Source: Candidatus Saccharimonadota bacterium
GTDB taxonomy: Bacteria; Patescibacteriota; Saccharimonadia; Saccharimonadales; Saccharimonadaceae
DNA length: 43,888 bases
Assembly (NCBI GenBank): GCA_027312165.1
Contig: DAICXN010000004.1
Location: 1 to 43,888, forward strand
Reading direction: 5' to 3'
The translations under genes and the position numbers were made by a program. Numbering within the stretch: position 1 is the stretch's first letter; each line of letters starts with the position of its first letter. A model generated the notes under the pieces. It was not told the origin of the DNA. It saw only the letters and a list, made by a program, of their open reading frames with translations, and did not search any database. Shown here in pieces: positions 27,236 to 38,334 of the stretch.

Positions 27236-29890
27236 GTGAAGAAGACTGAACGTAAATCAAAGCGCATGAGCGTTTACGCCAATCTTGCGCACAAAAGAAA
27301 GACCAGAAAAGACGCCTCTTCGCGAAGAAAGGCCGAGTATCTTGCTACATTGCCAAAAGATCCAATCAAGCGGACTCTCTATCGATTACACCCGAAACGA
27401 CTAGCTAACTACTGGTTTTCAAAGCGCGGCGGGATGATGGCCCTCAAGATAGCTGGGGTGTCCCTGCTTGTCATGCTATTGTTTGTTGGCGGACTGTTTG
27501 CCTATTTCAGGAAGGACCTCGACAAAATACGCCCAGGAGAAATCGCAAAGCGTGTACAAACGACTGTCACCAGATACTACGACCGCAACGACCAATTACT
27601 CTGGGAAGATAAGGGCGGCGGAAACTATAAGTTAGTTGTCGACTCAGACCAGCTTAGCCAACACCTCAAGAACGCAACCGTAGCGATTGAGGACAAAGAC
27701 TACTATAAGCACAACGGAATAAGCATATCTGGTATTACACGCGCCATGATCAGCAATGCCTCTGGTGGCCAGGTCCAAGGTGGCTCTACGCTCACCCAGC
27801 AGCTAGTCAAGCAGGTATTTTTTGCGGAAGAGGCCGGTGATCGCGGACTGAGCGGTATTCCTCGAAAGATCAAGGAGATGATTCTCGCCATTGAAGTAGA
27901 AAGAATGTATAACAAGGATCAGATCCTCACTCTCTACCTAAATGAATCGCCTTATGGTGGTCCAAGAAATGGCGCCGAGTCTGGTGCTCAGGTCTACTTT
28001 GGAAAACCAGCCAAGGACTTAAGTATCGCAGAAGCGGCACTACTAGCCTCGATACCGCAAAATCCTTCGGTATTCGATCCCTACAGCCCGGGTGGAAATG
28101 AGGCTCTGATAAAGCGCCAGCACACAACGATCAACTACATGGCAGAGCAAGGCTACATAACCCAGAAACAAGCCGATGAAGCCAAAGCCTATCCGATATT
28201 AGATAATATTCGCCCGCGCTCCGATCAGCTTCAGGACATAAAGGCACCACACTTCGTTCTAATGGTGAGGTCTCAACTAGAGGAAGAACTCGGCAAGGCG
28301 GTTGTAGGCCGCGGTGGCTTAACCGTAAAAACAACCCTCGACATACGAATCCAAGAGAAACTAGAGGAAGCGACGACTGCATTCTTTGACTCGGGCGCCC
28401 CGGCTGCTGCAAGCATCAGCAATTCCGCTTCAACGGTCGAAGACACACAAACTGGTCAGATTGTCGCCATGGTAGGTAGCCGAGACTTTGACTACCCTGG
28501 ATTTGGTCAAGACAATGCCGCTACAGCGTTCATTCAACCTGGATCATCGATCAAACCTTTCGTCTACGCCCAGCTATTTAAGGACAAGGGCGAAAATGTT
28601 CAAAACTACGGCAGCGGCACCGTACTAAGAGACGAAAATATTGACAGGATATATGGAGCTCAACTGAGAAACTGGGATGGCCGATTCATGGGCAACCTTA
28701 CTATCCGTCAATCTCTGGCACTTTCACGAAACATCCCAGCAGTTAAAGCGATGTACATTAGCGGCATAGAAGAAACCATAGCGGGAATCCGTGAAATGGG
28801 CAATACCGAGTACTGTAAGCCTGAGGAAGCCGCCGGTGGTCTATTCCTGTCATCTGCCATTGGTGCGTGTGGCTCAAGAGAAGTTGACCTAGTAAACGCC
28901 TACTCCACCATGTCACGCATGGGTACATATAAACCCACTACGTCTATTCTCGAAGTTAAAAACAGCCAAGGTGAAGTCATGAAGAAGTGGAAAGACGAAA
29001 GTAAAAAGGTTGTCGACCCTCAAGTGGCTTATATTATCAACGACATACTGGCAGACCAGCGTGCATCAGCGCCACTCCATGGCCTAGGGGCTACTGCTAC
29101 CCCCGGAGTCCGCACGAGCGTCAAGACCGGAACAACCGACCGTGACTCAAAGCCCAAAGACCTATGGATTGCCTCATATAGTCCCGTGCTCTCAATGGGT
29201 GTTTGGCTTGGTAACTCAGACACTAGCACCATACGAAGCGTCAACTCAGCTTACGGCATGCCAATCGTTCGAAGCGTCATGCAGTTCGCACACCAAGAAA
29301 TATACGCCAAGGACGGACGCTGGAATCCGGACATGTGGTACACCAGACCGTCTGGAATCCAACAAGTTGGCTCGGAGCTATACCCATCATGGTGGAACAA
29401 AAACCAGGGTCGGACAAGTACGAAAATGACATTTGACCGCGTTTCAAAGAAACGAGCAACTGACTGCACCCCTGCGGGGGCTCGGATTGAGCTCGACGTA
29501 GTTAAATCAATCGATCCGATAACCAAGGCTGAGGTCTATCTAGTCTCTGACGGCTACGACGCGAGCAGCGAAGATGATGCCCACAGCTGTAGCGATGCCA
29601 AGCCATCGATAAGTGACATCAGCCGCAACCGAGTCAATGGCAGTAACAGATACCGTATACAGGTTAATGTGTCCCGCGGCACATTTGGCCTAGAGACAAT
29701 CGAAATACTGCTGAATGGTAATGCAGTAAAGAGCACATCCATCAACCCAGCTGGCGGACAAGAATCAGTTACTGTCGAGGTGCCTAGTGGCGATCACACA
29801 ATAACCGTAAACGTCCGCGACCAAGGCTACTACACCGCGTCAAGAAGCCTGCAGTTCAGCCATCAAAGCAGCTCAAGTAATGACGATTGA
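27236..29890 (+). CDS. Class A penicillin-binding protein (GT51 + transpeptidase)
   Basis: AIEDKDYYKHNGI, GGSTLTQQLVKQVFF; transpeptidase SSIKP, SRN and KTGT motifs; GTG start with SD ggaagga. Confidence 0.93.
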   Translation: MKKTERKSKRMSVYANLAHKRKTRKDASSRRKAEYLATLPKDPIKRTLYRLHPKRLANYWFSKRGGMMALKIAGVSLLVMLLFVGGLFAYFRKDLDKIRPGEIAKRVQTTVTRYYDRNDQLLWEDKGGGNYKLVVDSDQLSQHLKNATVAIEDKDYYKHNGISISGITRAMISNASGGQVQGGSTLTQQLVKQVFFAEEAGDRGLSGIPRKIKEMILAIEVERMYNKDQILTLYLNESPYGGPRNGAESGAQVYFGKPAKDLSIAEAALLASIPQNPSVFDPYSPGGNEALIKRQHTTINYMAEQGYITQKQADEAKAYPILDNIRPRSDQLQDIKAPHFVLMVRSQLEEELGKAVVGRGGLTVKTTLDIRIQEKLEEATTAFFDSGAPAAASISNSASTVEDTQTGQIVAMVGSRDFDYPGFGQDNAATAFIQPGSSIKPFVYAQLFKDKGENVQNYGSGTVLRDENIDRIYGAQLRNWDGRFMGNLTIRQSLALSRNIPAVKAMYISGIEETIAGIREMGNTEYCKPEEAAGGLFLSSAIGACGSREVDLVNAYSTMSRMGTYKPTTSILEVKNSQGEVMKKWKDESKKVVDPQVAYIINDILADQRASAPLHGLGATATPGVRTSVKTGTTDRDSKPKDLWIASYSPVLSMGVWLGNSDTSTIRSVNSAYGMPIVRSVMQFAHQEIYAKDGRWNPDMWYTRPSGIQQVGSELYPSWWNKNQGRTSTKMTFDRVSKKRATDCTPAGARIELDVVKSIDPITKAEVYLVSDGYDASSEDDAHSCSDAKPSISDISRNRVNGSNRYRIQVNVSRGTFGLETIEILLNGNAVKSTSINPAGGQESVTVEVPSGDHTITVNVRDQGYYTASRSLQFSHQSSSSNDD

Positions 29891-29953
29891 AGCTATCGTC
29901 AGCCGACAAGAGTCGGCCCAGGATCAAGAAATCGATAGAATAAATAGACTAAG

Positions 29954-30889
29954 TTAATTTTGACTATCGACAAGCCGTATCAGCTCAGCTTCTCGCTGAG
30001 CTGATGTTTTATGAGCCCTGTTAGCTTGAGGCTTAGTCGGTCGCTTTACTCGATCTACGCTCTTACCCTGATTTTGGTTGTTACCGCCGTGACGTCGAGC
30101 CTCCTGCTGGCTGTGATCGGCGCCATTATTTGCCCTACCAGTCCGCGAGTCCCTTTTGCCAATGGGTCGAGATGAGCTTTTGTGTTGAGAATCGTTGGGT
30201 TGAGTCAACCTAGCAAACATCATCTTGCCTGCGTCAGTTTGAAGACTGCGAATAATCTCAACCTTCTGACTCTTACCGATAAATTTTTTGCCCTGTTCAA
30301 CCACGACCATGGTGCCGTCTGACAAATAGCCAACAGCTTGGTCTGACGCCTGACCCTTCTGAGTCAACTCGATGGTCACAATGTCACCCGGCAAGTGAAC
30401 CATGCGCAGAGATTTAGCCAGCTCATTGATATTGAGAACATTAACACCCTCAACCTGAGCAACCTTATTTAGGTTGTAATCTAGCGTCAGTATGGAGCTA
30501 CCGGTCTGCTTAGCGAGACTAATCAGCTGCTCATCCACGCCGTTAGCGGTTTTGGGACTATCGGCAAGCAAAGTGAATGAGGTGCCGAGCGTGTCCTGAA
30601 GCTCCTTAAGGGCATCGAGGCCCAGTCTGGCCCGCTCACGCTTGTCGTGATCCGCTCCGTCAGCCAGCAGCTGCAATTCAGCCAGAACACTCTTAGGTAC
30701 GATCACCTGCCCAAGCAAAAAACCGGTCTTAGCCAAATCCACAACCCGGCCATCCATTATGACCGAGGTGTCAACCAGCATTGATATTTGGTTGGTCTCG
30801 TACTTTCTTTTTGGTCGGCCTATCAAATAAACTTCTATGATTATAAGTATCAATAACCCGACAATAATTCCAGACGTTGTTTCGTTCAT
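29954..30889 (-). CDS. PIN/TRAM domain protein (YacL-like)
   Basis: MLVDTSVIMDGRVVDLAKTGFL, ILTLDYNLNKVAQVEGVNVLNINELA, TRAM-like region. Confidence 0.88.
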   Translation of the reverse strand: MNETTSGIIVGLLILIIIEVYLIGRPKRKYETNQISMLVDTSVIMDGRVVDLAKTGFLLGQVIVPKSVLAELQLLADGADHDKRERARLGLDALKELQDTLGTSFTLLADSPKTANGVDEQLISLAKQTGSSILTLDYNLNKVAQVEGVNVLNINELAKSLRMVHLPGDIVTIELTQKGQASDQAVGYLSDGTMVVVEQGKKFIGKSQKVEIIRSLQTDAGKMMFARLTQPNDSQHKSSSRPIGKRDSRTGRANNGADHSQQEARRHGGNNQNQGKSVDRVKRPTKPQANRAHKTSAQREAELIRLVDSQN

Positions 30890-30904
30890 ATTTTTTCCTT
30901 CTTA

Positions 30905-32257
30905 TTACTGTAAATAGTCGATCAGTGCCTGCCTAAGGTCACCAACTCCCCTGACAAAGGCGTCGCTCGCATGAGTCTTCGGCCCAATTGCGTACGTGAA
31001 GCCTAATTTTTTCGCCTCTTTAATTCTGGCATGCCAACCGCTTACCGAACGAACCTCGCCGCCAAGCCCTATTTCGCCGAATACTACCGCCTCGTCGCTT
31101 AATTTCTTCCCAGCGCTCGCGCTAGCAATCGCCATCGCGATAGCCAAGTCGGCTGCTGGATCATTGAGCTTAAGTCCGCCCACGACATTAACAAAAATAT
31201 CTTTATCGGATAATTTCAATTTCGTTCGTCGCTCAAGTACTGCGATAAGTAGATTGAGTCGATTTAAATCGACTCCGCTGGCGGTTCGCTTAGGATAGCC
31301 GAAGCTAGTGGGGTTTACTAACGCCTGAATCTCTACTAGCAGCGGACGATTGCCTTCAAGTGCAGCTAGGACAATTGAACCATCTAGGTTTTGCCTCTCG
31401 GCAAGCAGGCTTGCTGATGGGTTGGCAACAATACTTAAGCCCCGTTCGGACATTTCAAAAATCGCCGCCTCGGTTGTTGATCCAAAACGATTTTTTTGAG
31501 CCCTGACGACTCGAAAGCCGCCATACCTATCCCCTTCAAAGTTTAGCACAACATCAACTAAATGCTCGAGAACCTTTGGGCCAGCTATCGAACCTTCTTT
31601 CGTTACGTGGCCGACCAAGATGACCGCCGTATCCACCGCCTTTGCGGCTCTAATAATGACGTTGCTCGAGTTAGTTATCTGACTGACAGATCCCGGGGCT
31701 GAACTAATTTCCGCAAGCGACAAGGTCTGAATGGAGTCAACTATGACTAGCTTGTAGCGGCCAGTTCTTATTGAAGCTGCGATGTCCTCAGCGCTATTAC
31801 TAGATGCAAGCTTCAGCGACCCACCGTCGCCCGCCCCAAGCCGAGATGCCCGAAGCTTTATCTGCTGAGCCGACTCTTCCCCGCTAACGTAGAGAACCGG
31901 GCTGTTCATGCCCGTAGTTGCGGCAATCTGCGTCAGTAATGTACTCTTACCGATACCAGGCTGACCGGCCAACAACACCACGCCACCCGGCAGAAATCCT
32001 CCGCCCAAGACAACATCCAGATCACTTATACCGGTGGAAATTCGCTCAGATGTCGCTTCATCGCTGGCCTCGCTCAAAGTCCTGGCCGGCAGATCCTTGC
32101 CAGACCTAGAACTCTTAGCTATCGCTGAGACACCAACCGACTCAACCACCTGCTCAACCAGGCTATTCCATTCGCCACAGTTGTCACATCTACCCGACCA
32201 CTTAGACGTAGCCGCTCCACACTGCTGACAAACATACTGGCTTCGCTGCTTTGCCAT
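30905..32257 (-). CDS. radA: DNA repair protein RadA
   Basis: CQQCGAATSKWSGRCDNCGEWNS zinc finger, LLAGQPGIGKSTLL, KNRFGST. Confidence 0.96.
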   Translation of the reverse strand: MAKQRSQYVCQQCGAATSKWSGRCDNCGEWNSLVEQVVESVGVSAIAKSSRSGKDLPARTLSEASDEATSERISTGISDLDVVLGGGFLPGGVVLLAGQPGIGKSTLLTQIAATTGMNSPVLYVSGEESAQQIKLRASRLGAGDGGSLKLASSNSAEDIAASIRTGRYKLVIVDSIQTLSLAEISSAPGSVSQITNSSNVIIRAAKAVDTAVILVGHVTKEGSIAGPKVLEHLVDVVLNFEGDRYGGFRVVRAQKNRFGSTTEAAIFEMSERGLSIVANPSASLLAERQNLDGSIVLAALEGNRPLLVEIQALVNPTSFGYPKRTASGVDLNRLNLLIAVLERRTKLKLSDKDIFVNVVGGLKLNDPAADLAIAMAIASASAGKKLSDEAVVFGEIGLGGEVRSVSGWHARIKEAKKLGFTYAIGPKTHASDAFVRGVGDLRQALIDYLQ

Positions 32258-33235
32258 CTAGTTAACTGCCTCTAGGCTATCGAGGCTTTGATTTAGCTGT
32301 CGCATTTGCCCCCCTAATGAATTAAATCTCTCGACATCACTATTATACCTCTCAATCTCCGCTGCGAGCTGCCTTCGCCTAAGTTCGAGACTAGAAGATC
32401 GAGACACCAGCTGGTTGCGTACCGCGTTAAACTCACTCTCTGAGGAAAATCCACCCGAGCTGGCTCGCTGATTAAAGGATAGAATATCTCTGTTGAGTTG
32501 AGCAATGTCGGCGTTATACTGACTGTGCAACTGAGCTATCCTCGACTCTGCCTGCCTTAACGCCTCACCCAAGTTTCGTTGCTCATTCTCTAGCTGCTCA
32601 AATGTCGAGCTGTAAGATTTATGTAAAGCAACTATTTTCTGACGATCATCAAATAATTTTGCGTAGTATCGCTCGAGCTCGCTACCAATTTCAGAAAATT
32701 CTGTCGGGATAATCGAGTGCAGCTCATTAAAGTGAGACCCGGGCTCAGCTCGATCATAATAAGCCATCCTCTCTTCTAGTCGTGGGTTCTTCAGTCGCTG
32801 ATAAGCCAGGTCAAGTTCTGAGTCAACCCTCTTTCGCTCACTCTCAGATAATCGATCATACGCTACATGTAGCATCTCATGCGCAGCCGTGACTTCCTTG
32901 ATTCCATCCAGCCGCGTATCCGCTACATTATAGATATGAATCGTGCTAGCAAGGGGGCTGTAACAGCCCAAGATCGGGCTAGACTCCTCAACTCTTGGAC
33001 AAGCTTCGTTAAACTCCGCCGAATCGACTAGCTCCGGTCGACCGACGTAAAAAAAGAATCTGCCCCGCTCAGACAGTCCTCCGCGCTCAGCCAATTGCGA
33101 CACCTCGACACTTGGCTGATAGGTCAGCACAGCGAATTGATCTAAAATAGGTTGACGAAAAGCACCGACCGCTAGCACCGCCAGAACTGCAGCGGTAGCA
33201 AAAATACCGCCGGCGAGCCTACGTAGATTTGACAT
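32258..33235 (-). CDS. Membrane-anchored HExxH putative metalloprotease with coiled coil
   Basis: N-terminal TM; KEVTAAHEMLHVAYDRL; long C-terminal coiled coil. Confidence 0.65.
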   Translation of the reverse strand: MSNLRRLAGGIFATAAVLAVLAVGAFRQPILDQFAVLTYQPSVEVSQLAERGGLSERGRFFFYVGRPELVDSAEFNEACPRVEESSPILGCYSPLASTIHIYNVADTRLDGIKEVTAAHEMLHVAYDRLSESERKRVDSELDLAYQRLKNPRLEERMAYYDRAEPGSHFNELHSIIPTEFSEIGSELERYYAKLFDDRQKIVALHKSYSSTFEQLENEQRNLGEALRQAESRIAQLHSQYNADIAQLNRDILSFNQRASSGGFSSESEFNAVRNQLVSRSSSLELRRRQLAAEIERYNSDVERFNSLGGQMRQLNQSLDSLEAVN

Positions 33236-35672
33236 CTACGACCACCTTACCCTGCCTTGCTCTAGCTTCTAATATATCCCCTTCGGAGCTCTTGCCGCTA
33301 ATCAGCACGTCAGCAACTGCACCAATCAACTGCTGCTCAACCACTCGTCTGAGAGGCCTCACTCCATGATGCTCGTCGTAACCTTCGGATATAAGGTGTT
33401 TTTTTGCGCTTGGCTGAACTTTTAGCTGACGACCCTGTGCCGCAACCTGTGAGTTCATGTCGGCAACTATTAGGTCGAAGATTTTCTCTACGACCGACCT
33501 GGTTAGGGCCTTGAACGTAAATATTCCATCGAAACGGTTAATTAGCTCAGGTCGCATCATCATCTCAAGCTCACGCCTAGCTTCTCGTGAATTACGCTGA
33601 TGAAGCTCGCTCATGCGCAAGGTCTCCTTGGCCGAAGTAGCCTGAAAGCCAAGTTCAGCCTCACGGATCATTTTATCGGCTCCAAGATTACTTGTCAGGA
33701 TGATGATTGTTTGACGAAAACTTACAACCCTACCCTGGGCATCCGTCAGCTGACCATCCTCAAGAAGTTGAAGCAAGAGATTGAGTACATCGGGATGAGC
33801 TTTTTCAATCTCATCGAACAAGACTACACTGTAAGGTCGACGCTTGACCGCCTCAGTAAGCTTGCCTCCGTCATCATAGCCGACATATCCAGCGGGCGCA
33901 CCGACTAATCTAGAGGCGGTGTGTTTTTCGCCAAACTCACTCATGTCAATTTTTATCAGCGAATTCTTTCCACCAAAAACTTCTTCCGCCAATACTCGGG
34001 CCAGCTCGGTCTTGCCGACTCCCGTAGGTCCAAGTAACACGAAGGACCCTAGAGGACGCGTCGGAGAGGCTAGGCCACTCCTGGCACGCTTAATTGTCTT
34101 GGCTATCTCGCTCACAACGTCGTCCTGACCAACAATCCGTTTTTTGAGCCTACTTTCAAGCTTGCTCAGCGTCTTAAGTTGGATTTGGTCGATATGTGCC
34201 AGCGGTATGTCGGTCATCGCGGCCACTGCTCGACGAACATATCTTTCGGTCAATGGCACCTGTGGCTGATCTGTGTCTTCTAACTCAGCAGAGCGCTGCT
34301 CCAGCTGTACTAGCTGAACTTTGAGCAGTGCTGCCTGCTCATAATTTTGCTCTTCGACGGCAACATCAATTCGCCGAGCTAAGCTTCTTATCTGCCTCTC
34401 GTAACGATGTCGCTTGGAAGCCACCGGAGCCTGTTCCGAGCGTAGTAACGCCGCTGCCTCATCAATCACATCGATGGCCTTGTCGGGTAAGCGCCGATCG
34501 GTGACGTATCTTTCCGATAGCTCAACAGCCTGACGCAAAATGTCGTCTGCCAGCGAAACTCGGTGATGCGTCGCCAACTTAGCGGCCAACCCCCTGACCA
34601 TTGCGACCGCTTCGTCTGTCGATGGCTCATTAACGGTTATTGTTTGGAAGCGGCGGGTGAGAGCCGCATCTTTTTCGATGTGCTTGCGATACTCATCAAA
34701 AGTCGTCGCCCCAATCATCCGTATCTCACCTCTAGCGAGAGCCGGTTTAACGATATTGGCTGCATCCATCGAGCCCTCCGCCGAACCGGCACCAACTAGT
34801 ACGTGCAGTTCGTCAATAAAGATAATAATTTCCGGATGTTTCTTTAGAACATCTAGCACCTTCTGCAACCTCTCTTCGAATTGGCCACGGTACTTTGTCC
34901 CCGCAATCATCGATACGAGGTCGAGCAATATCAACCGTCGTCCCTGTAGAAATTCAGGGACCTTACCATCGGCAATCCTCTGAGCCAGACCTTCAACAAT
35001 AGCCGTCTTGCCCACACCAGGCTCACCGATTAGAGCCGGGTTGTTCTTGCTTCTACGACCCAATATAGTCACCATTCGGTCGATTTCTTTATCTCTTCCA
35101 ATCACAGGGTCGAGCTCCCCGTTGTGGGCTTTCATCGTCAAATCTGAGCCATACTTTTCCAAAACCCCAACATCTTTAGCAGACTTGGTGCTAGATGGCT
35201 CAGAAAGCGACTCGTATTGCTGTCGATCGAAAACCTGTTCAAAGTCAGACCTCAAAGTATCGATATCAATATTCATCTCCCGAAGCAACCTGGTGGCGCG
35301 GGCGTCTGCCTGAGACAGGATACTGTAAATCAAGTGCTCGGTGCCGATAAACTCCTGGCCAAACTCAGTGGCAACTTGCCAGGCCGTTCTGATGGTCTGG
35401 AGTATTTCTTGACTAATCCCCTTATCGGCCATCACAACCACAAAGGAGCGCATAGTTATGTCAAGGGCTACTTCAGCACGATCAAGTGTCACGCCGCTAT
35501 CAGCCAAAATCTTCGCTCCCAGCGAAGAGTTCTGCGCCAATACACCAAGCAACAAGTGCTCGGTGCCGATATACGGACTGCCGATTTCCTGAGCAATCGA
35601 ACCTGCTCGCTCTAGACTAGCTCGAGCGGTGTCAGTTAATCGATTTTCTAACTCCGAAAAATCCTCAGGCAT
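33219..35672 (-). CDS. clpC: ATP-dependent Clp protease ATP-binding subunit ClpC
   Basis: Two AAA modules ([30 protein letters not shown]), N-terminal Clp repeats. Confidence 0.95.
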   Translation of the reverse strand: MPEDFSELENRLTDTARASLERAGSIAQEIGSPYIGTEHLLLGVLAQNSSLGAKILADSGVTLDRAEVALDITMRSFVVVMADKGISQEILQTIRTAWQVATEFGQEFIGTEHLIYSILSQADARATRLLREMNIDIDTLRSDFEQVFDRQQYESLSEPSSTKSAKDVGVLEKYGSDLTMKAHNGELDPVIGRDKEIDRMVTILGRRSKNNPALIGEPGVGKTAIVEGLAQRIADGKVPEFLQGRRLILLDLVSMIAGTKYRGQFEERLQKVLDVLKKHPEIIIFIDELHVLVGAGSAEGSMDAANIVKPALARGEIRMIGATTFDEYRKHIEKDAALTRRFQTITVNEPSTDEAVAMVRGLAAKLATHHRVSLADDILRQAVELSERYVTDRRLPDKAIDVIDEAAALLRSEQAPVASKRHRYERQIRSLARRIDVAVEEQNYEQAALLKVQLVQLEQRSAELEDTDQPQVPLTERYVRRAVAAMTDIPLAHIDQIQLKTLSKLESRLKKRIVGQDDVVSEIAKTIKRARSGLASPTRPLGSFVLLGPTGVGKTELARVLAEEVFGGKNSLIKIDMSEFGEKHTASRLVGAPAGYVGYDDGGKLTEAVKRRPYSVVLFDEIEKAHPDVLNLLLQLLEDGQLTDAQGRVVSFRQTIIILTSNLGADKMIREAELGFQATSAKETLRMSELHQRNSREARRELEMMMRPELINRFDGIFTFKALTRSVVEKIFDLIVADMNSQVAAQGRQLKVQPSAKKHLISEGYDEHHGVRPLRRVVEQQLIGAVADVLISGKSSEGDILEARARQGKVVVDVKST

Positions 35673-35718
35673 ATCTTTATTATATTACACTCCCCTTAAC
35701 ATTATCACTTTCTTAGTA

Positions 35719-35754
35719 TATACAAAATTAGCACTCGAGTCAAGCGAGTGCTAA
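35719..35754 (-). promoter_or_regulatory. Perfect CIRCE (HrcA) element overlapping clpC promoter
   Basis: TTAGCACTC-N9-GAGTGCTAA at 35728-35754; reverse strand TTGACT-17-TATACT with -35 inside CIRCE. Confidence 0.93.
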
Positions 35755-35778
35755 TTTGTAGGATGTAATACTATGTAG

Positions 35779-36897
35779 CTATTCAGCCACTTCTTCAACA
35801 ACACTCATCAGGCTATCCTCGATATTCTTTCGAGGTTTTGGCTCAGTCTTTGCTGGAGCCTTGGCCTCAATATCTAGCTCATAACCTGTTAGGCGACTGG
35901 CCAGACGAACATTCTGACCGGCTCTACCAATTGCCACCGACTGCTGATCTTCCGACACAAAGACAGTCGCGCGCTTTGCAGCCTCATCAACCGAAACACT
36001 CAAGACTTCAGCCGGGCTCATAGCGCTAGCGATAAATGCAGACGACTCTTCCTCATAAGGGATGATGTCGATCTTTTCCTGGTCTCCAATCTCATTCATC
36101 ACAGCTTGAACGCGGGTACCATGACCACCCACAAAAGTACCGACAGGATCGATACCGGGCAAGGCTGAGGCAACAGCCAGCTTGGTACGTCGTCCAGCTT
36201 CACGTGCAATCTTCTTAATCTCGACTGCGCCAGTCTCCATCTCAGGAACTTCTTGGCTAAAGAGATGGCGGACAAACTCTTCGCTTCCCCGTGAAAGAAT
36301 TAGCTGCGGACCACGACCTTCGCGCTCAATATCCTTAATCAACACCTTAATCCTGCGGCCGACTCCGTAGTATTCACCCTGAATTTGCTCGCTCTGTGGC
36401 ATAATGCCAATCGCCTTGCCGAGCTCAATCCGGACTACTCGCGGCTCAACCCTCTGCACAGTACCAGTCACCACCGTACCAATCTTATCCTCAAACTCAG
36501 CTAGCACGACTTCGCGCTCAGCCTCACGTAGACGCTGCAGAATAACTTGCTTAGCAGTCTGAGCGGCCACGCGGCCAAAGCTAGTGACATTGTGGGCATC
36601 TTCAATAACTCCACCGATCTCGGCGTCACTCTTAATCTTCTTGGCGTCTTCGAGGGAAATTTCGGTCACATCATTTTCAACTTCTTCAACGATGTCCCGA
36701 ACTACATAAACAGTCGCGCTGCCGTCGTTAATATTTAATGAAGCACGAACATTTTGCTCTCGCTCACCGTTATCGCGTCGCCATGCAGCCGCGATAGCCT
36801 GCTTAATTACCTCTAGCACTGTGTCTTCAGGTAGATTTTTCTCTTCGGCGATCGTTCGAAGCGCCAATGTTAGCTGCTTGATGTTTAAATCTTCCAT
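35779..36897 (-). CDS. nusA: Transcription termination/antitermination protein NusA
   Basis: AAAWRRDNGEREQNVRASL, GPQLILSRGSEEFVRHLFSQEVPE, KH domains VGGHGTRVQAVMNE and IGRAGQNVRLASRLTGYELDI. Confidence 0.96.
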   Translation of the reverse strand: MEDLNIKQLTLALRTIAEEKNLPEDTVLEVIKQAIAAAWRRDNGEREQNVRASLNINDGSATVYVVRDIVEEVENDVTEISLEDAKKIKSDAEIGGVIEDAHNVTSFGRVAAQTAKQVILQRLREAEREVVLAEFEDKIGTVVTGTVQRVEPRVVRIELGKAIGIMPQSEQIQGEYYGVGRRIKVLIKDIEREGRGPQLILSRGSEEFVRHLFSQEVPEMETGAVEIKKIAREAGRRTKLAVASALPGIDPVGTFVGGHGTRVQAVMNEIGDQEKIDIIPYEEESSAFIASAMSPAEVLSVSVDEAAKRATVFVSEDQQSVAIGRAGQNVRLASRLTGYELDIEAKAPAKTEPKPRKNIEDSLMSVVEEVAE

Positions 36898-37039
36898 AAA
36901 TTATCTCCTTAGCTTTATTTAATAATACTATTCATCCCCTTGAATGAAAAACTCCGACCTATTTGGCCGGAAACACATATCAACTCTTTATCAGTATAGC
37001 ACACTATCCCATCAGTTGTCAATAAGAACTCCGTTAGAA

Positions 37040-37612
37040 TCAAAGGTACAACACCTTGGCGGAGCGCATGCCGTAGCCCTGAAATGTCGATGCCGAACCC
37101 GTGCGGCCACACTCAGCCAACACAGCGTCAAACTGAGCCGTGTCATCAGCTGTTGGTTGCTGCAAGGACCACATTAGCAAATAGCGGTTGCTGCCCGATG
37201 AGCAGGTATACAGCATAATTGAACGCTTGCCGCCCAAGTTTGCTGACTGGCTCTTGTTGACTGGCAGCGAGTACATAAAATTCTCCGGCAAAAACCCTCC
37301 AGCCACTAAAAAATCTTCAGTTGTGCACGTATAAACGCCGCTATGGACCCAGCCCTGGCCCCCACCATCGCGGCAATTGCTTCCAGACAATGGCAATGTT
37401 GATCCAGAATTGCCCAAAGGCCTGCGGTCATTGGTCTTAAGCGACCACAGCTTCATTGCTTTTTCGAACTTATTAACACCCTGGCGAGTCAGCGAGTCAT
37501 TTGCTCGAGCGGTTACGTGATTATAGGAGACTATCGTTATCGATGCCAAAATAGCTATCACTACTATCACTACCAATAGTTCAACCACCGTATAGCCACG
37601 AGCTTTTTGCAT
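37040..37612 (-). CDS. Type IV pilin-like protein
   Basis: MQKARGYTVVELLVVIVVIAILASITIVSYNHV prepilin motif. Confidence 0.88.
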   Translation of the reverse strand: MQKARGYTVVELLVVIVVIAILASITIVSYNHVTARANDSLTRQGVNKFEKAMKLWSLKTNDRRPLGNSGSTLPLSGSNCRDGGGQGWVHSGVYTCTTEDFLVAGGFLPENFMYSLPVNKSQSANLGGKRSIMLYTCSSGSNRYLLMWSLQQPTADDTAQFDAVLAECGRTGSASTFQGYGMRSAKVLYL

Positions 37613-37653
37613 AGGCTTATTGTATCCCGGTATCTACGAAGTATCAAGTAAAT

Positions 37654-38334
37654 CTAGCAAGCTTTGAGAACATTACTAATTGCAACCTTCTCGGCCTGCG
37701 TAATCCAAAGAGAGTATTTATGCTTTACCGCTACCTGGCGCGCTACATACTGGCAGCGAAAACCTCGATTGGATGGTAGCCAGGTAGCTGCGTCCCCGTC
37801 ACCCTTTTGCTGGTTGGCCGAGCCAGAAACCGCCAGCAGATTCAGCGGGTCATTTGAAAAACTAATTCGCTTTTCATAGCTAATTTGCTGCGCACCTTTT
37901 TGCCAGGCATCAGATAGCGCGACTACGTGATCTATCTGTACATCATCACTAGTTGTTGCGCCGCGACTAAACTTAATCGCGACACCCGTATAAGGATCGT
38001 TTAAGACCCCGACAAGCACCCGGCACCTATCGTCTATTACCGTCTCTGTTAGATCACGAGCTAATATAACATTCCTAGTGTCGCACCCACCAACTTTCGA
38101 CCAACCATCACCAAACTGTGAGCGTGAGTAATTAGTTTTTGGGGCGCGACCTTTGACCTCAAGACTATTTAAAACCTCAATAGCCGAGAGCTCACCGAAA
38201 TACTGCTGCTCTAACTCAGATGACAGCACTGACGACGGGACGTTTGCAGTCTGCTGAACAAGGAAGATATAGCCCGCCACAATTACGCTCATTAGCAAAG
38301 CGATAACTCGACGCCTAGCATAAGCACTCTTCAT
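37654..38334 (-). CDS. Exported HNH-type nuclease (DUF1524-like)
   Basis: N-terminal TM; DVQIDHVVALSDAWQKGA, NDPLNLLAVSGSANQQKGDGDAATWLPSNRGFRCQYVARQVAVKHKYSLWI. Confidence 0.88.
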   Translation of the reverse strand: MKSAYARRRVIALLMSVIVAGYIFLVQQTANVPSSVLSSELEQQYFGELSAIEVLNSLEVKGRAPKTNYSRSQFGDGWSKVGGCDTRNVILARDLTETVIDDRCRVLVGVLNDPYTGVAIKFSRGATTSDDVQIDHVVALSDAWQKGAQQISYEKRISFSNDPLNLLAVSGSANQQKGDGDAATWLPSNRGFRCQYVARQVAVKHKYSLWITQAEKVAISNVLKAC

